This document shows, piece after piece, positions 1 to 12,050 of a stretch of DNA of 64,000 bases (the stretch's first letter is position 1; every line of letters begins with the position of its first letter). The notes under the pieces are model-generated. The model did no database searches. It was not told the DNA's origin and saw only the letters and a program-made list of their open reading frames with translations. Made by a program: the position numbers and the translations under genes. Origin of the DNA: Saccharum officinarum (lineage: Eukaryota; Streptophyta; Magnoliopsida; Poales; Poaceae); NCBI GenBank assembly GCA_020631735.1, contig CM036188.1:12194214-12258213 (forward strand), written 5' to 3'.

Positions 1-1
1 T

Positions 2-2825
2 GTGTTGAGGATGAGATCTGCTGTCGCGAGCAAGCAGTTTGGCCAGGAGGATATAATGTGCCCTCTTGTGGCTGGTGCAGTTGGTGAGTGCTAGCTCGCC
101 GAGTCACCAGGTCCTGGGTTCGAAGCCGTCTCTCTGCAGAATTTCTGCGGGGGCAAGACTTTGCTTCGGTTATTCCTTTCCCCAGACCCCACTCGTGTGG
201 GAGCCTCTGGCACTGGGTCTGCCTTGTGGCTGATGTAAGCTAATCCATACCAGCTTACAGGGAGCTTTGCTTTTCTTTTTTTTCCCCTCGCACATCATAC
301 TGATACCAACTAATAGTGGGTTTGTTGTATCGTTTATTAGGCCTGCATTCAAGTTTGCCCCAAAAATCCTGCAAACTTTAATGTCGACAATGTTAGAGTG
401 GCTAAGCTGCTTGGAGGTGGTTTGCACAATTCTTCTGTGGTCCGTGGGATGGTTCTGAAAAATGATGCTGTTGGTAGCATCAAAAGGGTGGAGAAGGCAA
501 AGGTAAGCTCAAAAGGCTACTCTTCATTCACATTGCACACTGGTTATACCTGTGAAAGTTTGGTACCCTTCTTTTTATTGATTTTGAAGTTTTTTTAATG
601 AAATGGGCAATGGATGGAGCTCTAAATGTTATTTTGACAAGGTTAGGAGTATTTGTTGTTGGAAGCTCAAGGATAATCATTTACTCATGGTGATTTAGTC
701 ATGTGTTCATTGTTTGTATATTTTGTTACTGTGAAGTGAATCATGTATGCTTATGTAGCATTACATCACTCATAAAGCCCTGGCAAACCAATTCCTACTT
801 AAAGCGGTTACGGCACAGCACATTTCATTTGCTTGTGTTATGCTCAGTGCTGTTGTAAACTTTTCTGTTTCTTAAAAGTCACACTTCATAGAACACTATT
901 TTATTAATTTCTGTCTTTCTAGTTCACATGCCGCTAAGGGCAATGAATGGATAGGAACTATGATTTTAATTAAATGGGCAGTTATATGTTATAACATGGT
1001 GCTAGAAATTCAATATGTGCAGGAATCCTAACCAATTACAGCACAGTACCTATCTTTTTTCTGTATGATGTCTGGCAGTGTTTCTTTCTGAATTCTAAAA
1101 CCAATCAACATTCAGATTGCAGTATTTGCTGGTGGTGTCGATACCTCAGCAACTGAAACAAAGGGAACCGTGTTGATTCATTCCGCTGAGCAGGTATGTT
1201 CTTACTCTGAGGATCTTTTTTGACTTCTGTTAAAGTCGTCCCTACTTTTACTATGCTCATGAAGGTTTGAGTGTTGCAAACTGTTTAGTTGGCTTTGTGT
1301 GGTTTACGTTATGTAGACGTGCATCCAACAGTACATTCCTTTTTCATAATTTGTGGATTAATTTCTTATGATATGCTGAACTTAAAAATGGAGCACATGA
1401 TATTTCTTTGCTTCTGTAGCGCATTGCAAGCTGTAATCTGGAAATATCTGTTGCAATCAATAATACATATGCTTTTGCAGCTAGAAAATTATGCTAAGAC
1501 CGAGGAAGCTAAAGTGGAGGAGCTTATCAAAGCTGTTGCTGGCTCAGGTGCCAAGGTTATTGTCAGTGGAGCTGCAGTGGGTGACATGGCGCTACATTTT
1601 TGTGAACGTTACAAGTGAGTTTTTTGCTTTTCATGTGTGCTGAACTGAATAGGTTACCTGAATTCTCTGTGCTGTATTGATCTTTGTTGAAAATTCCTTT
1701 AAGACTGGAAAAATATTGTATATGTTATTTTCCCCAAAATTGAGGACTGTATGGGTGTGTGGCTGTTGACCTTTTTTGATAACAGTTACTTACTGATGTT
1801 CTGTTTGCAGACTGATGGTTCTGAAAATCAGCTCGAAGTTTGAACTGAGAAGATTCTGCCATACTACTGGGGCTATTGCAATTGTAAGTTCTGATTTTTC
1901 AGATGTATTTGTTCCTTTGTCATAGTAGTATACTTATTCTGATTTTAGATTTTTTTTCTTTTGAAATATAGTTGAAACTTAGCCAACCCAATGCGGACGA
2001 ACTAGGATATGCAGACTCTGTTTCCGTTGAAGAAATTGGTGGTACTTGAGTATGCTCTACCCCATTGTGCTTTTACAGAAGATATATCTTTATTCTTCCT
2101 CGCCAACATTCATTTTATTTTGTTTTTATTTATAAGGTTACTGTCGTCAAGAATGAAGATGGTGGAAATTCAGTGGCTACTGTTGTCTTGAGAGGCAGTA
2201 CTGACAGTATACTAGATGATCTTGAAAGAGCTGTTGATGATGGCGTCAATACATACAAGGTGTATATGTGGTATCTATAGTAGATGTAACCTAACGTTTT
2301 CATTGTATTGTAACATCCATGTCTGTTTAGCTAATCTATCCGAGTTCTCACTGTTTTTGTTTATACTAGTCCATGTGCAGGGACAGTAGGATGATTCCTG
2401 GTGCTGCTGCAACAGAAATAGAGTTGGCAAAGAGATTGAAAGAGTTCTCGTTGAAGGAAACAGGGTAAGTTTGTTTTTACCATGATAGTTAATAACTTCT
2501 CATGTATAGGGTAAGAGTACATCTGCTTTCAATATGAGCAGGGTTAACCCTTTGTAAAAAACAATCAATTTATGTTTACCCCAATCATTTGTTGGTTGCT
2601 GTTAATAATTGTACAGGTTGGACCAGTATGCCATTGCAAAATTTGCTGAAATCTTTGAAATGGTTCCAAGAACCCTGGCAGAAAATGCGGACTCAGCGCA
2701 ATGGAGATAATATCCTCTCTCTATGCCGAGCATGCTAGTGGCAATGTGAAAGTTGGCATTGACCTGGAGGAAGGTGCCTGCAAGGACATCTCGACCTTAA
2801 AAATATGGGACCTCTATGTCACAAA
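2..2825 (+). pseudogene. CCT8: CCT theta (TCP-1 subunit 8) chaperonin gene, 3' part, disrupted
   Basis: Spliced reading gives a group II cytosolic chaperonin subunit theta, part of the TRiC/CCT ring that folds actin, tubulin and other proteins. Exons by GT/AG and phase: 2-74 continuing at 233-234 (MRSAVASKQFGQED), 341-502 (VAKLLGGGLHNS), 1116-1193 (FAGGVDTSATETKG), 1481-1614, 1811-1883, 1972-2049, 2137-2259 (VVLRGSTDSILDDLE), 2370-2464, 2617-2825 (SLYAEHASGNVKVGIDLEEG). The 5' exons lie left of the window. Three lesions are visible. A SINE sits in the first exon. The codon before the donor at 2050 is TGA (2047-2049), where plant theta subunits are expected to have Arg. One base is missing near 2690, shifting frame after LAENA. 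The final exon is not seen before the gap at 3014. Residues around the lesions match the family closely, so decay looks recent. The family call is firm; the pseudogene call assumes the lesions are not sequence errors. Confidence 0.88.
75..222 (+). mobile_element. tRNA-derived SINE inserted in a CCT8 exon
   Basis: A 148-bp insertion is flanked by a perfect 10-bp duplication, CTTGTGGCTG, at 65-74 and 223-232. It carries a pol III B box, GGTTCGAAGCC (118-128), and a plausible A-box region at its 5' end. Its 3' part (CAGACCCCACT, then GGGTCTGC) resembles grass SINE 3' ends as I remember them. Removing the insert and one duplication restores the exon end GTG GCT GAT with donor GTAAGC at 235, in phase with the next exon at 341. 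Insert plus duplication is 158 bp, not a multiple of three, so the reading frame is broken. Confidence 0.85.
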
Positions 2826-3013
2826 GTAAGTCGATCAGATGTAGGAATCATGTGTAAGCTGGTTTCAGAATGTTTTCGATCTTTTGTGGTAATTGAACAT
2901 GTGCTCATTGGATCTGGAAAATGCTTGCACCATTGTTGGTCTACATACGCGTGTCCTCAAATTGGGGAATGGGTTCGCACATCTTGTGTGAGTTTAAGCT
3001 GCTTATGATGACC

Positions 3014-3113
3014 NNNNNNNNNNNNNNNNNNNNNNNNNNNNNNNNNNNNNNNNNNNNNNNNNNNNNNNNNNNNNNNNNNNNNNNNNNNNNNNNNNNNNNN
3101 NNNNNNNNNNNNN
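3014..3113. other. Assembly gap of 100 N
   Basis: A run of exactly 100 N, the usual size for a gap of unknown length. It follows the last recognisable CCT8 exon, so the missing terminal exon could lie in it. The sequences on the two sides show no overlap. Confidence 0.99.
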
Positions 3114-4847
3114 CCCCAACTGGTAAAAAATATCTAAAATCTAGGTACCGAGATCCTTTGCCAAGAAAATCTACGAGACATTCATAGTTGCAACAACTGT
3201 GAGATAGAAAGGGCTCATAATATCAAAGGGTGCCAAGATACTGTCAACGGATCAACTCTACCTCGTATTTACCATACTGTTCCCGCCGGAACAACAAGGT
3301 GAAGGACCACATGGCAGTGACTCCTACCGCTGCCCGCCAGGACTCAGAAAGTGCATCAGACAACACGAGGTAAACACGTTGATCCCTTACCACAATTACA
3401 TATGAATCAAAGCTGGAAAAGGAATTATAACATTAGATTAGTGTTAACTAATACACTTTTCAGATTAGGATCTATTTCATGTGTGCCGGACTACAGGAAT
3501 CCATCTTTTATATATTATGTATATATAAAGACGACACAATCTTTGTCAACGACGCACAAGTAGGAATCATTTGTAGTTCGGCATTCGTCCTGCTATTTCA
3601 TCGTCCATCGACAGAAGGTATGGCCATCTTGCTAAATTCTCGTTACAATTTAATTTGATCTAAATCCATCTGACAAATATTATAATCCCTATAGTATAAT
3701 ACATTCTACAAACCAACATTTTCCAGGCTTCAATGGAAGGCAAGCTGCCATCAATGGCGCATTCAACTTTGGTACCAACAACGATGTCCTTGAGCAATCA
3801 GGTGCTCTCCAATCGATCTTCTTTCTTCTATATACCATGTATGCATATTGCATTATTTCTTAAGACAACATAAATTGAAAATCCCGATCACGCATTAAAC
3901 CATCTAATACATATGCATCTACATACATGACCACACCACGTTAAATACTGACATTCATAGTTTTTGACTAATAAAATATTTGATCAGAACTGCCGAGTTC
4001 GTTAATGTATTAATAGTTATTAGATCCACCCACAAAAAGTAGAATATCAGATCGATAGTCATTTTGTTAATCTGTTAATTCAATATCAAATAAAAGGTTA
4101 GTCTATTAACAAAACCTAAGATAGAATTTATCAACCCAAACAAGCAAGGTATGCACGTGTGCCAAACTACCAGTTTATAAAAGTGGTCCAATAGTCTAGA
4201 AAACAGTATAGTTGTCGTCGACAATGTGCACCAGAAATCTATCTGTTCCGATGTGTCCAGCTGAATTCATTATTATTCATCGATCGAAAGATAACTTTAA
4301 ATAATATTTAGATTCACATCTAAGGTATCTACATGTCATTTATAAATGATAATTTAAAATAATTCCATAAATTTGCATCTAATTTACTAATTTTTGATTA
4401 TGAAAGATAATTTTAAATAACTCTCTAAATTTATAACTAAACAATCTACCCTTGTTTATGAAAGGTAATCTCGAATAATCTTCCAATATTTTTTAAAAAT
4501 TATCCACATCTACTTTATAAAAGATATTGCAAAGTATCTCCTTTGCATTTGAAATACTCATATATGTATGAAAGATAACATAAAGCAATACATTTTAATT
4601 TGCATCTAAATTATTCGCCTCAGCCATTATGAAAATAAATAAAAAGATCTCTCAAACAAACATGTAAATGCCAATATAATTTAATCATGAAAAATAATCC
4701 AATATACATATATTATAGTGTATTAGTTTTTCTAAATTACACACTTCTCCACTCTAAAGTAAAAAGTAAGTATAATACTATGTTTTTCATGTAGACAAAA
4801 TAAGCATGTATACACTAGGTTAAATTCTAATTTTTGTAGCTTGTCAA
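3114..4847. other. AT-rich stretch, no gene recognised
   Basis: Mostly AT-rich, with stops in all frames. Two short exon-like pieces occur: an open stretch ending at a donor near 3616 (AFVLLFHRPSTEG) and one at about 3727-3801 (GFNGRQAAINGAFNFG). They could be spliced remnants of an unknown gene, but I do not recognise the product. The repeated ATTTGCATCTAA-like phrases at 4300-4630 look like decayed repeat DNA. Confidence 0.3.
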
Positions 4848-7329
4848 ACATGGAAAATATTCCCTTGGTATGCGAATATTGTTAATTTTATGGTTGCAGG
4901 GTATGTACCACCAGGGGAGAACAGGCGAAAGCTCATCCATGAAAGTCACCTCCACCTATGGGATGAACCGTACCTCTACCGAGTTTGCTCCGATGGACTG
5001 CTCAGGAGATGTGTTCCAGTTGAGGAAGCAAGCAAGATCATCGAGAGATGTCACTCGGCGCCATATGGAGGATATTATGGGCATTCCACACTCATTCAAA
5101 AATCTGGCAAAATGAATTCTTCTGGCCAACCATGTATGACGACACCAAAGACTTCATACGGAGGTGTACTCCGTGTCAGAAACATGGGAGTATCAATGCA
5201 AGAGACGCCATGCCACTCACCACTAACCTCCAGTTAGAACTCTTTGATGTCTAGGAATCGACTACATGGGACCATTTCCAAAATCTCGGCAGTGTGAATA
5301 CATCCTAGTGGCAGTCGACTATGTTTCAAAATGGGTTGAAGCTCTACCATGTCGAGCCGTAGATTCCAATAACGCCAAGAGGATATTTTCTGAGACCATC
5401 TTTTCACGCTTTGAAGTGCCACGTCTGGTAATTAGTGACGGAGGTCCTCACTTCATTGATAGAAAGTTCCGACGCTTCTTATTCGATCATGGGGTCCGTC
5501 ATAACATTGCGACACCATATCATCCCCAAACTAGCGAACACATGTTGGTATATTTAAGACGCACACAGATAAAATCTACAAGCGCATGGATACCGTTGTA
5601 GCTTTCACCCAGAGTATTCTAAGTAGCGTATCCACAGGGAAGCGTGTGAGCACAACTAAGTCCATGCTTAACCCCTGAGAAGCATCAAGGATGGAGATGA
5701 TAGGGATATAGAGAATATCACTAAGGTCTTCTAGTTCTAACCCTCACAAGCTATGTCTAGTATTGTTCAACTGGGAACATTACTTAAGAAAAGACAGTAG
5801 CAGAGGATGCTTTCCTTAGCAAACAGGTCTTACTTGGTCTACAAACGGGAGGTGGACTATTGAAGATTCAACGAGGCTATAAAGTCACCCTCGCGAGCTA
5901 CCACCGATCCGGAAGGTAGGGTGTCTCTACGAGTTACCCGAGCCTAAGCACCATGCTTACACTACAAATAATACTTTAACCTAAGGCCAATAGATTAAAG
6001 CACTAAAAGAGACTCACAAACCTGAAGAACAATATAAACAATGTTACTTACTTGAATTAGAAGTTAATTACCAAAGGAATCTCAGAAGCAAGCTTTGAAG
6101 GAACTTGATCTCGTAGGTACAAGCCGTAGAGGACACATTGACAAGCTGGCACTTCCTCCAAACTCTTCCCTCATACTCTATCTCACTATATCTAAATAAG
6201 ACTAGTCCTAATCTCTAGAGGACTACATGACTAATCTTCTCTTAATAGTTATTTCTGAGAGGTTGATCCTTTCATGGGACCCCTCTCTATTGATCCCTAC
6301 TAGAGAATATGAATTAAGGTTTCAGGTTGCCTTTGCCTCAGGGGAGACATGGCTGTTTATATAAGCCGAAGCGTGAATCGTGAGCCCTTGGATCAAACCG
6401 ACTTAAGCAACGGCGTAGATTGGATCTCAATGGCGGTGGAAGAGTCCTCGTCAAAGCAAGCTGACAAGTGGGCCCAGGGGTGGCCGGCCGGCCATGCCCT
6501 ATGCCAGGTGGGCCCCTCCTTCGGGGGTTCATCTTCTCGTGATCTCTAGAACCTTCTCAAGTTAGTTCCCGCATAGAATATGCTTTTTAGTCTGACGTGT
6601 GGGTCATCTTTGGCTCTTTTCCTGTTTAATCCCTGCGAAACACAGATTCACCAAAACTCATGAAAATTATTAGTTTAAACCCCTAAACCTATGTTGGAGA
6701 TTGATTTATACTATTATTCATGTTTCATTGATGGTTTATAATAGTGAATATCTACCGTCAATAACAAGCAGAAACGTCAAACAAGTAAATAAAGAACATT
6801 CTGTAGAAGACCGTTAATGAGATGGGGACAACTTGGAAGGATAAGTTACACGGAGCACTATGGGCTTACAAAATAGCTTACAAAACACCTCTTGGAATAT
6901 CACCATACCAACTTGTCTTTGGGAAGACATGTCACCTACCTATTGAATTGGAATTCAAAGCTCATTGGGCCATAAAAAGGTGAAACTCTCTGAGCTAGAG
7001 GAATGGCGAGAAAAGGCATATCATAATGCAAAACTCTACAAAGAGAGGACGAAAAAGTGGCATGATAAAAGATTAAAAAAGAAAGAATTCAAACCAGGTG
7101 ACAAGGTGTTACTTTGCAACTCCAAAGTGAAGTTGTTTGGACAAGGGAAACTATGAAGCAAATGGAAAGGACCTTACAAGGTAATTAGCGCATCGTCTCT
7201 TGAAGCAGTCACACTTTAAAATAATGAAGGTACGCTTTTCATGGTAAATGGTCATCGTTTAAAAGTTTTTCATGACATACAATTGCCAGAAGAAGAATTA
7301 GATATAATTAACTTTATAGAATTTAAATA
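4848..7329 (+). pseudogene. Athila-type Ty3/gypsy pol fragment (integrase), split and decayed
   Basis: The translation starts with the end of RNase H (FPWYANIVNF, then VAGYVPPG). The integrase zinc-binding H-H-C-C region follows (HSAPYGGYYG, RRCTPCQKHG), then the catalytic core (GIDYMGPFP, VDYVSKWVEALP, ISDGGPHFI, YHPQTS). After a 1.2-kb insertion, the integrase C-terminus resumes at about 6767 ([39 protein letters not shown]) and ends near 7329. The CHLPIE..HWAIK signature is typical of the Athila lineage. Several in-frame stops and a frameshift near 5110 make it non-functional. No gag, protease or RT is visible, so the 5' part is missing. It belongs with the spacer and 3' LTR downstream on the same strand. 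Confidence 0.85.
5543..6766 (-). mobile_element. Solo LTR of an Athila-like element inside the integrase
   Basis: A 1.22-kb segment running from TGTTGG to CCGTCAATAACA interrupts the integrase between the YHPQTS motif and the continuing C-terminus. It matches, in opposite orientation, the LTR at 9236-10418 and in the same orientation the LTR at 62607-63825 (shared TGTTGGTATA start, CAACTTGG/ACCGTCAA end and many interior phrases). AACA at 5537-5540 and again at 6763-6766 is a probable target duplication. No internal region remains, so it is a solo LTR, lying antisense to its host element. Confidence 0.8.
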
Positions 7330-9220
7330 ACATTTTCAATTCAGCTCTTCTTCTTTACTTTGTGAAAAACCTTAAAAAACCATGTTTACCTGCTAAGCTA
7401 TCTATACATTCAAATAAAATATTGCCAGGATCTCTCTAGTCTTTTGTTGGTGCTTGTCTCCACATGTTGTTTTATGCAAGATAACAGAATTCAAGTGTGG
7501 GAGAGACAAACCTTCCAAGAAAAGCACGGCATCGACAAACGACAAAAGAACCATAAGAAAGGTAGGCTCACATGTCTTGGGTCTGCTAGCCTTGCACTTC
7601 GTCCTTGGCCAAGTTTACCATCAACCAGCTTGGGGAGAGGCACCCCCGTGCATCCAGCTAAGTATTTCTCTTCCTTTGTTTTATTATATTTAGTTTGCTT
7701 TATAAAAATATAAAACTAAAAACAAAATAAATAGTTATCCCTATAATAGTAAAAAAATAAAAACAAAATAAAAAGAGTGTGTCTAGTTTGCTTTAATTTT
7801 CTTTAAGAGCTAAATAAATAAAAAGGGACTCAGAAGATAATCTCTTAAAATGAAATGATAAATAGTTGCTCTGTTGTAATTCCTTTTAAGTACCTAGTTT
7901 TCAGCCTTGAACTCTCCCAAGATTTGGATAAAATTGTTTTGATATAAGAATTTACTCTGAACTTGAAACTCGTGGGTAGCATATGCTTGATCTAAGTCTA
8001 GGTAATTGACGGATATGATATGAGAAGGTCCGAGCTGTTGTTTATCTTGTTCCAAGTGACACTAAAATTCCGGAGATTTATCTTTTGAAAAACATAAAAA
8101 TACTACATGACGAGTTCTGTATGACAAAGCTTGAATTCTCACTAGAGCCATACATGTTATTTAGGCTAGGAAAACTTTCACATGTATGCTGCTTATTTTT
8201 GCATTGAGTTTTGTCAAGCTTTGTTGACCCATATGGGAGATTTGTCATGCTCTTAAAATCAAGATCACGTACACACCACCCACATATGCACTACTCCTAC
8301 AATAGGGGTAGATGCAAAAACATGCCATTCCATTTAAATCCATCCAAAAATATTTTGCTCCTATACACTGGGAGTGAACATAAAAAAATATGCTTGTTAG
8401 GTTTTTCATCTATCAAATCAATGGTCCAAGTTCTTATTGCTATCGCTCAAAATCTTTGTTGCAAAAAAGAGACATGTGGCTATGCAAAAGTTATTCATAA
8501 AAAAAAAGAAAAAAGAGCTGAGAAAAAAATAGACAAGTGTCCGAGATATTGAAAATAATGTGTACTCATGTGCCCGCCTAAAAAGAAAAAAATAGAGATG
8601 AATAAGATAGCTCTTATTCTTTTACAAAAAATATTTTCAAGTTTTAAAAAAGAGATGTTTTCTAGAAGCATAGTAGAATTAGGTTAGCCACCATATATAT
8701 CCACACACATGCACATCTTGATTTGATTGTATGACTTATTTCTCTTTAGATCCGAGGTTTGACTTTATAATATATGTATTGCAAGTATGCTCTAGCTTTT
8801 TTCCTACCTATGAACTCCACATAAGCTTTAGTTGTACGAAAGAAAAGGCAAAACATCATTATTGTCTTGGTGAGGATCCACAAATACCACATATATTGAG
8901 AGATTTGAGAGTGTTATACAATAGAATCTCTGAGTTTTATTTTAAAAACTTATAAAAACTCAGGAACAATGGTGGAACAAAGAACTTGAGACATGATGCT
9001 TGACTCAATCGTTATGTCTTTCAATTGCTCAAGACCCAAGTGAAGGCTAAGAAGCCCTATGGTTGAAGGTAATATGGGTAAGTTTGAAAGTCAGATCAGT
9101 TTATTCTAATTCGAAGGAGAATTTTTGATTGAACGCATGTGTACTTTTGAGGAGTAAAAAACATTAATGCAACTCCTGATCTAATGCTGAGTTTGGCATT
9201 GCTTAGGGATGAGTAAAAGT
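7330..9220 (+). other. Athila element post-pol spacer
   Basis: About 1.9 kb between the end of integrase and the polypurine tract. Athila-type elements usually have a long region here, sometimes with an env-like ORF. I see no ORF longer than about 113 codons and no membrane or signal pattern that stands out. Composition is AT-rich with many A-runs. No separate insertion is recognised. Confidence 0.6.
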
Positions 9221-9235
9221 TAAGTGTGGGGAGCT
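9221..9235 (+). other. Polypurine tract of the Athila element
   Basis: Purine-rich TAAGTGTGGGGAGCT lies directly before the LTR start TGTTGACG. The same arrangement, reversed, occurs at 63826-63840 next to the related LTR. This fixes the orientation of the family: 9236-10418 is a plus-strand 3' LTR. Confidence 0.7.
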
Positions 9236-10418
9236 TGTTGACGATCGTTAACATCAATCATAAACCATCAACATAACCTGCATATATACTTAATTCCATC
9301 ACTAAACATAGGTTTAGGGGTTTAAATTAATAAATTCCATGAGTTTTGGTGAATCTATGAATGTAGGAGGATTTAATCAGAAAACCGTCAAGGAAGACCT
9401 ATTCGTCAAAGCAAATCACATGTATCCGTGACGGTGTCGACTTGAGAAGACTCTAGAACGCTCCAGAAGACTCCACTATAGATCAAGCCAAGAGGATGCC
9501 AAGTGGGGCTAGCCGGCTCCACCTGCAGGCCGGCCGGCCTAGTAGGTCCACCTATCGGTCTCTCCTTCGTACATCGGATCCCCCACCGCCTTAAAGATCA
9601 ATCTACGCCGTTGTTTCAAGTTGGTTTGATCTGAGGGCCCAGAATTGATGGTTCCCCCTATATATAGCAGCTCCTACCCCCTCCCTAAGGCTATCTTGAA
9701 ACCTTAATTCATATTCTCATCTCAAGATCAGATGATCACATTCAAGAGAGATTAGTCCTCTAGTTAGGATCTATTTTTTGTACACAATAGAGAGAGAGTG
9801 AGGGAAGAGTTTGGAGATAGTACCGGGATTGTCGGTACTCTCTCTACAGCTTGTACTTTGGTGGATCTAGACTTCTCTAAGTCTACATCTGAGATACTTT
9901 TGGTAATTGATTTCTGTTTAAAGTAAGTATTGTGCTCTTTTATTCATGGGTTCATAGTTCTTTTGAGTACTCTAGTTTTTGCTAGCTGGATTAGAGTAGT
10001 AATCGTTAGCATAAGCGTAGTGCTAAGGTTATCGACTACCTTTGTTTGCTCCCTGCTCCCTGGTTGCGTGCTAGTAGTGGGTGGTGATAGCCCCATCTAT
10101 CCTTTGTAGTCCACTTCGAATTGAGCAGGTTCTTAAGTTAGTACGATCGTAGTCGCGTCGGTAGAGTTATCTATTAATGGTGCTTTACCGTCTAAGCGGC
10201 GTCCCGAAGTAAACACTAGAATCATAAACCTTGCTTTGCATAAGGTTATAACCATAGGAATCCTCTCTACTCATACCTTAAACCTTGATTGCTATTCGTT
10301 AGACATCACACACACGTTTCCTCATGGATACGATACTCGATAATACTCCGGGTGAAAAGTATTTCAATACCCGTGCGCTTGTGGATTTTATCTCTGTGTG
10401 CTACCACAAGTGTCAACA
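9236..10418 (+). mobile_element. Athila-type 3' LTR
   Basis: A 1.18-kb LTR from TGTTGACGATCG to GTGTCAACA, preceded by a polypurine tract. It aligns by eye with the reverse complement of 5543-6766 and 62607-63825. A weak promoter-like stretch, TATATATAG, is at 9659-9667. It is the 3' LTR of the element whose integrase lies at 4848-7329. No 5' LTR is found in the window, so the element is 5'-truncated. Confidence 0.82.
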
Positions 10419-11213
10419 GAGGTCCGTCTCAAAAAATGAAGACCATTTTTAGAGGGGGGCCCACCTCTGTAAATATTCCCAAGGCCCAGCCAAAGCCCAC
10501 ATCCAACTCTCTACCGGGCTTACTCCCTCCATGTTCCTAAAGAAAGTTGTTTTGGACATTGATGTGATCTCCAAAAACAACTTTGACCGCTACTTTTTGC
10601 TATAAATTATTTATAAATATAGTCAATATATATATTTTTATAAAACTATATTTTCAGATGAATCAACTTACATCATTTTCATATTTTCAAACTCAATTCA
10701 AAAGAAACTATTTGTAGTCAAAGTTTAAAATGTTTGACTTAAGGCTTCCTCAAAACGACTTTCTTTAGGAACATGGAGGGAGTATATAAATTGAGGAGTT
10801 AGGATTTTGTCCGCATAGCCCTTCTCTCTCAGCTCTCTCCCCTGGCCTGCGCCCCTCCTCTCCCACACGACGTCCCCCATCTTCCCCCACACAGCGGGCC
10901 AGTGTGCCTCCCCTCCCTCCCTCCACTCTCTCTCTTTTCCTTCCCGCCTCCCTCATCGCACTGCAGATCCGGATCCTAGGCGATGGATCTTGTGTCACCG
11001 AGCCTAGCGGGTAGAGCTCATGCGGCCAGCAGTGGTCGTGACGCTGCTCCCGATGGCAGATTCGTTGGTGGCACGGCTCGATCTGGTGGTGGAGCAGTCC
11101 GATCATTGGCGCCGCAGGGAATCTGGTGGTGGCATGCGACCTCCTCCCCCAGCGGCGGCCTCCACCACCAGATCTGGCGGGCCATGGCGGGAGATGGAGG
11201 ATCTGGTGGAGGC
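10419..11213. mobile_element. CACTA-like non-autonomous fragment, interrupted by a MITE
   Basis: The stretches 10419-10520 and 10785-11213 resemble the CACTA-like element at 24864-26155. Shared landmarks are the CCCAAGGCCCAG..AAGCCCA phrase, a TATATAAA stretch, then a GC-rich segment rich in CTCTCC and CCTCC. The GC-rich open frames at 10765-11264 are compositional and I do not call them genes. The terminal repeats are not intact. A gypsy LTR begins at 11214. Confidence 0.45.
10523..10782. mobile_element. Stowaway-type MITE
   Basis: 260 bp with long terminal inverted repeats beginning CTCCCTCCATGTTCCTAAAG and ending with its complement (CTTTAGGAACATGGAGGGAG). It is flanked by TA on both sides (10521-10522, 10783-10784). 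The TIR start CTCCCTCC and TA duplication identify the Tc1/mariner-derived Stowaway group. The interior is AT-rich and non-coding. Confidence 0.92.
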
Positions 11214-11717
11214 TGTGGGGGTATAAACCCCTATACCCTTATGGCTAGACATGGGCAAGCCTAGACCAGATGGTCCGGCCCATTACATGACGACACGCGA
11301 TCCAGATCATCGGGATGGAGTCTCGCGCAAGGCATCAAACCAGACTTGAGAATCAAGCAAGGTCTTGGTCGGTTAGATTAGGAATCCTTATCCGGCTCTA
11401 TATGGCAATTGTAACCGGCTAAGATTAGTTTCCAGATTTGTAACCCTACCTCCCGGACTATATAAGGAGGGCAGGAGACCCCCTCAAAAACATCGAAACA
11501 TACTCTAGGGCAATCTAGCTTGTAATACATTGTTCGAGACAGCAATAACAAAGCAGAGCAGGACGTAAGGTATTACGCCCACACGGCGGCCTGAACCTGG
11601 GTAAACCTGTGTGTTGTTCTGCATCACCATCTCGTTCGTGGCTTGCACACCTGTCTGCCGACAATCTACTACCTTGGGCATACCCCTCGGTAGACTGCCG
11701 ATCAGGTTTTATCGACA
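11214..11717 (+). mobile_element. Ty3/gypsy 5' LTR
   Basis: About 504 bp from TGTGGGGGTATAAACC to TTTTATCGACA, followed at once by a primer-binding-site motif. A TATA box, CTATATAAGG (11458-11467), is followed by a CAAAAACATCGAAACA region likely to hold the transcript start. No matching 3' LTR was found, so the element is truncated by the fragment to its right. Confidence 0.75.
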
Positions 11718-12050
11718 GTGGCGCGCCAGGTAGGGGGTGTGTGTACAGACTCCCAGGCGAGCCAGATGGGAATTTTTTCGTTAATTCTCTACTAAAAATC
11801 GGGTGAGTCGTTCTACGTTGTTGATTGGATCAGTCTTTTCTTCGAATATCTAATCTAGATCGATTTTTCTGCATGTAACGACATCTCCCTCGTTCGTGGT
11901 CTACTTCGCTAACATCGCCCTGGAGCCCGCTGGGATTAATATCGAGAATTAACTCGACAACGACGGACTTGGCGGCTTCAGTAGTAGGAGAGCAGTACCA
12001 ACATGCTCCGACTATGACCACGACCTCTTGCCCCAGACTGTTTCACCTAC
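11718..12050 (+). other. Gypsy primer-binding site and leader
   Basis: The stretch GTGGCGCGCCAGGTAGGGGG directly after the LTR is a tRNA primer-binding type seen in several grass gypsy families. The leader that follows shows no long gag frame. The junction with the next element is near 12050 and cannot be placed exactly. Confidence 0.6.

Noticed and set aside
3351..3801. Two exon-like pieces (AFVLLFHRPSTEG and GFNGRQAAINGAFNFG) as a named gene
   Set aside because: I do not recognise the family and the flanks are AT-rich with stops; mentioned only in the regional description.
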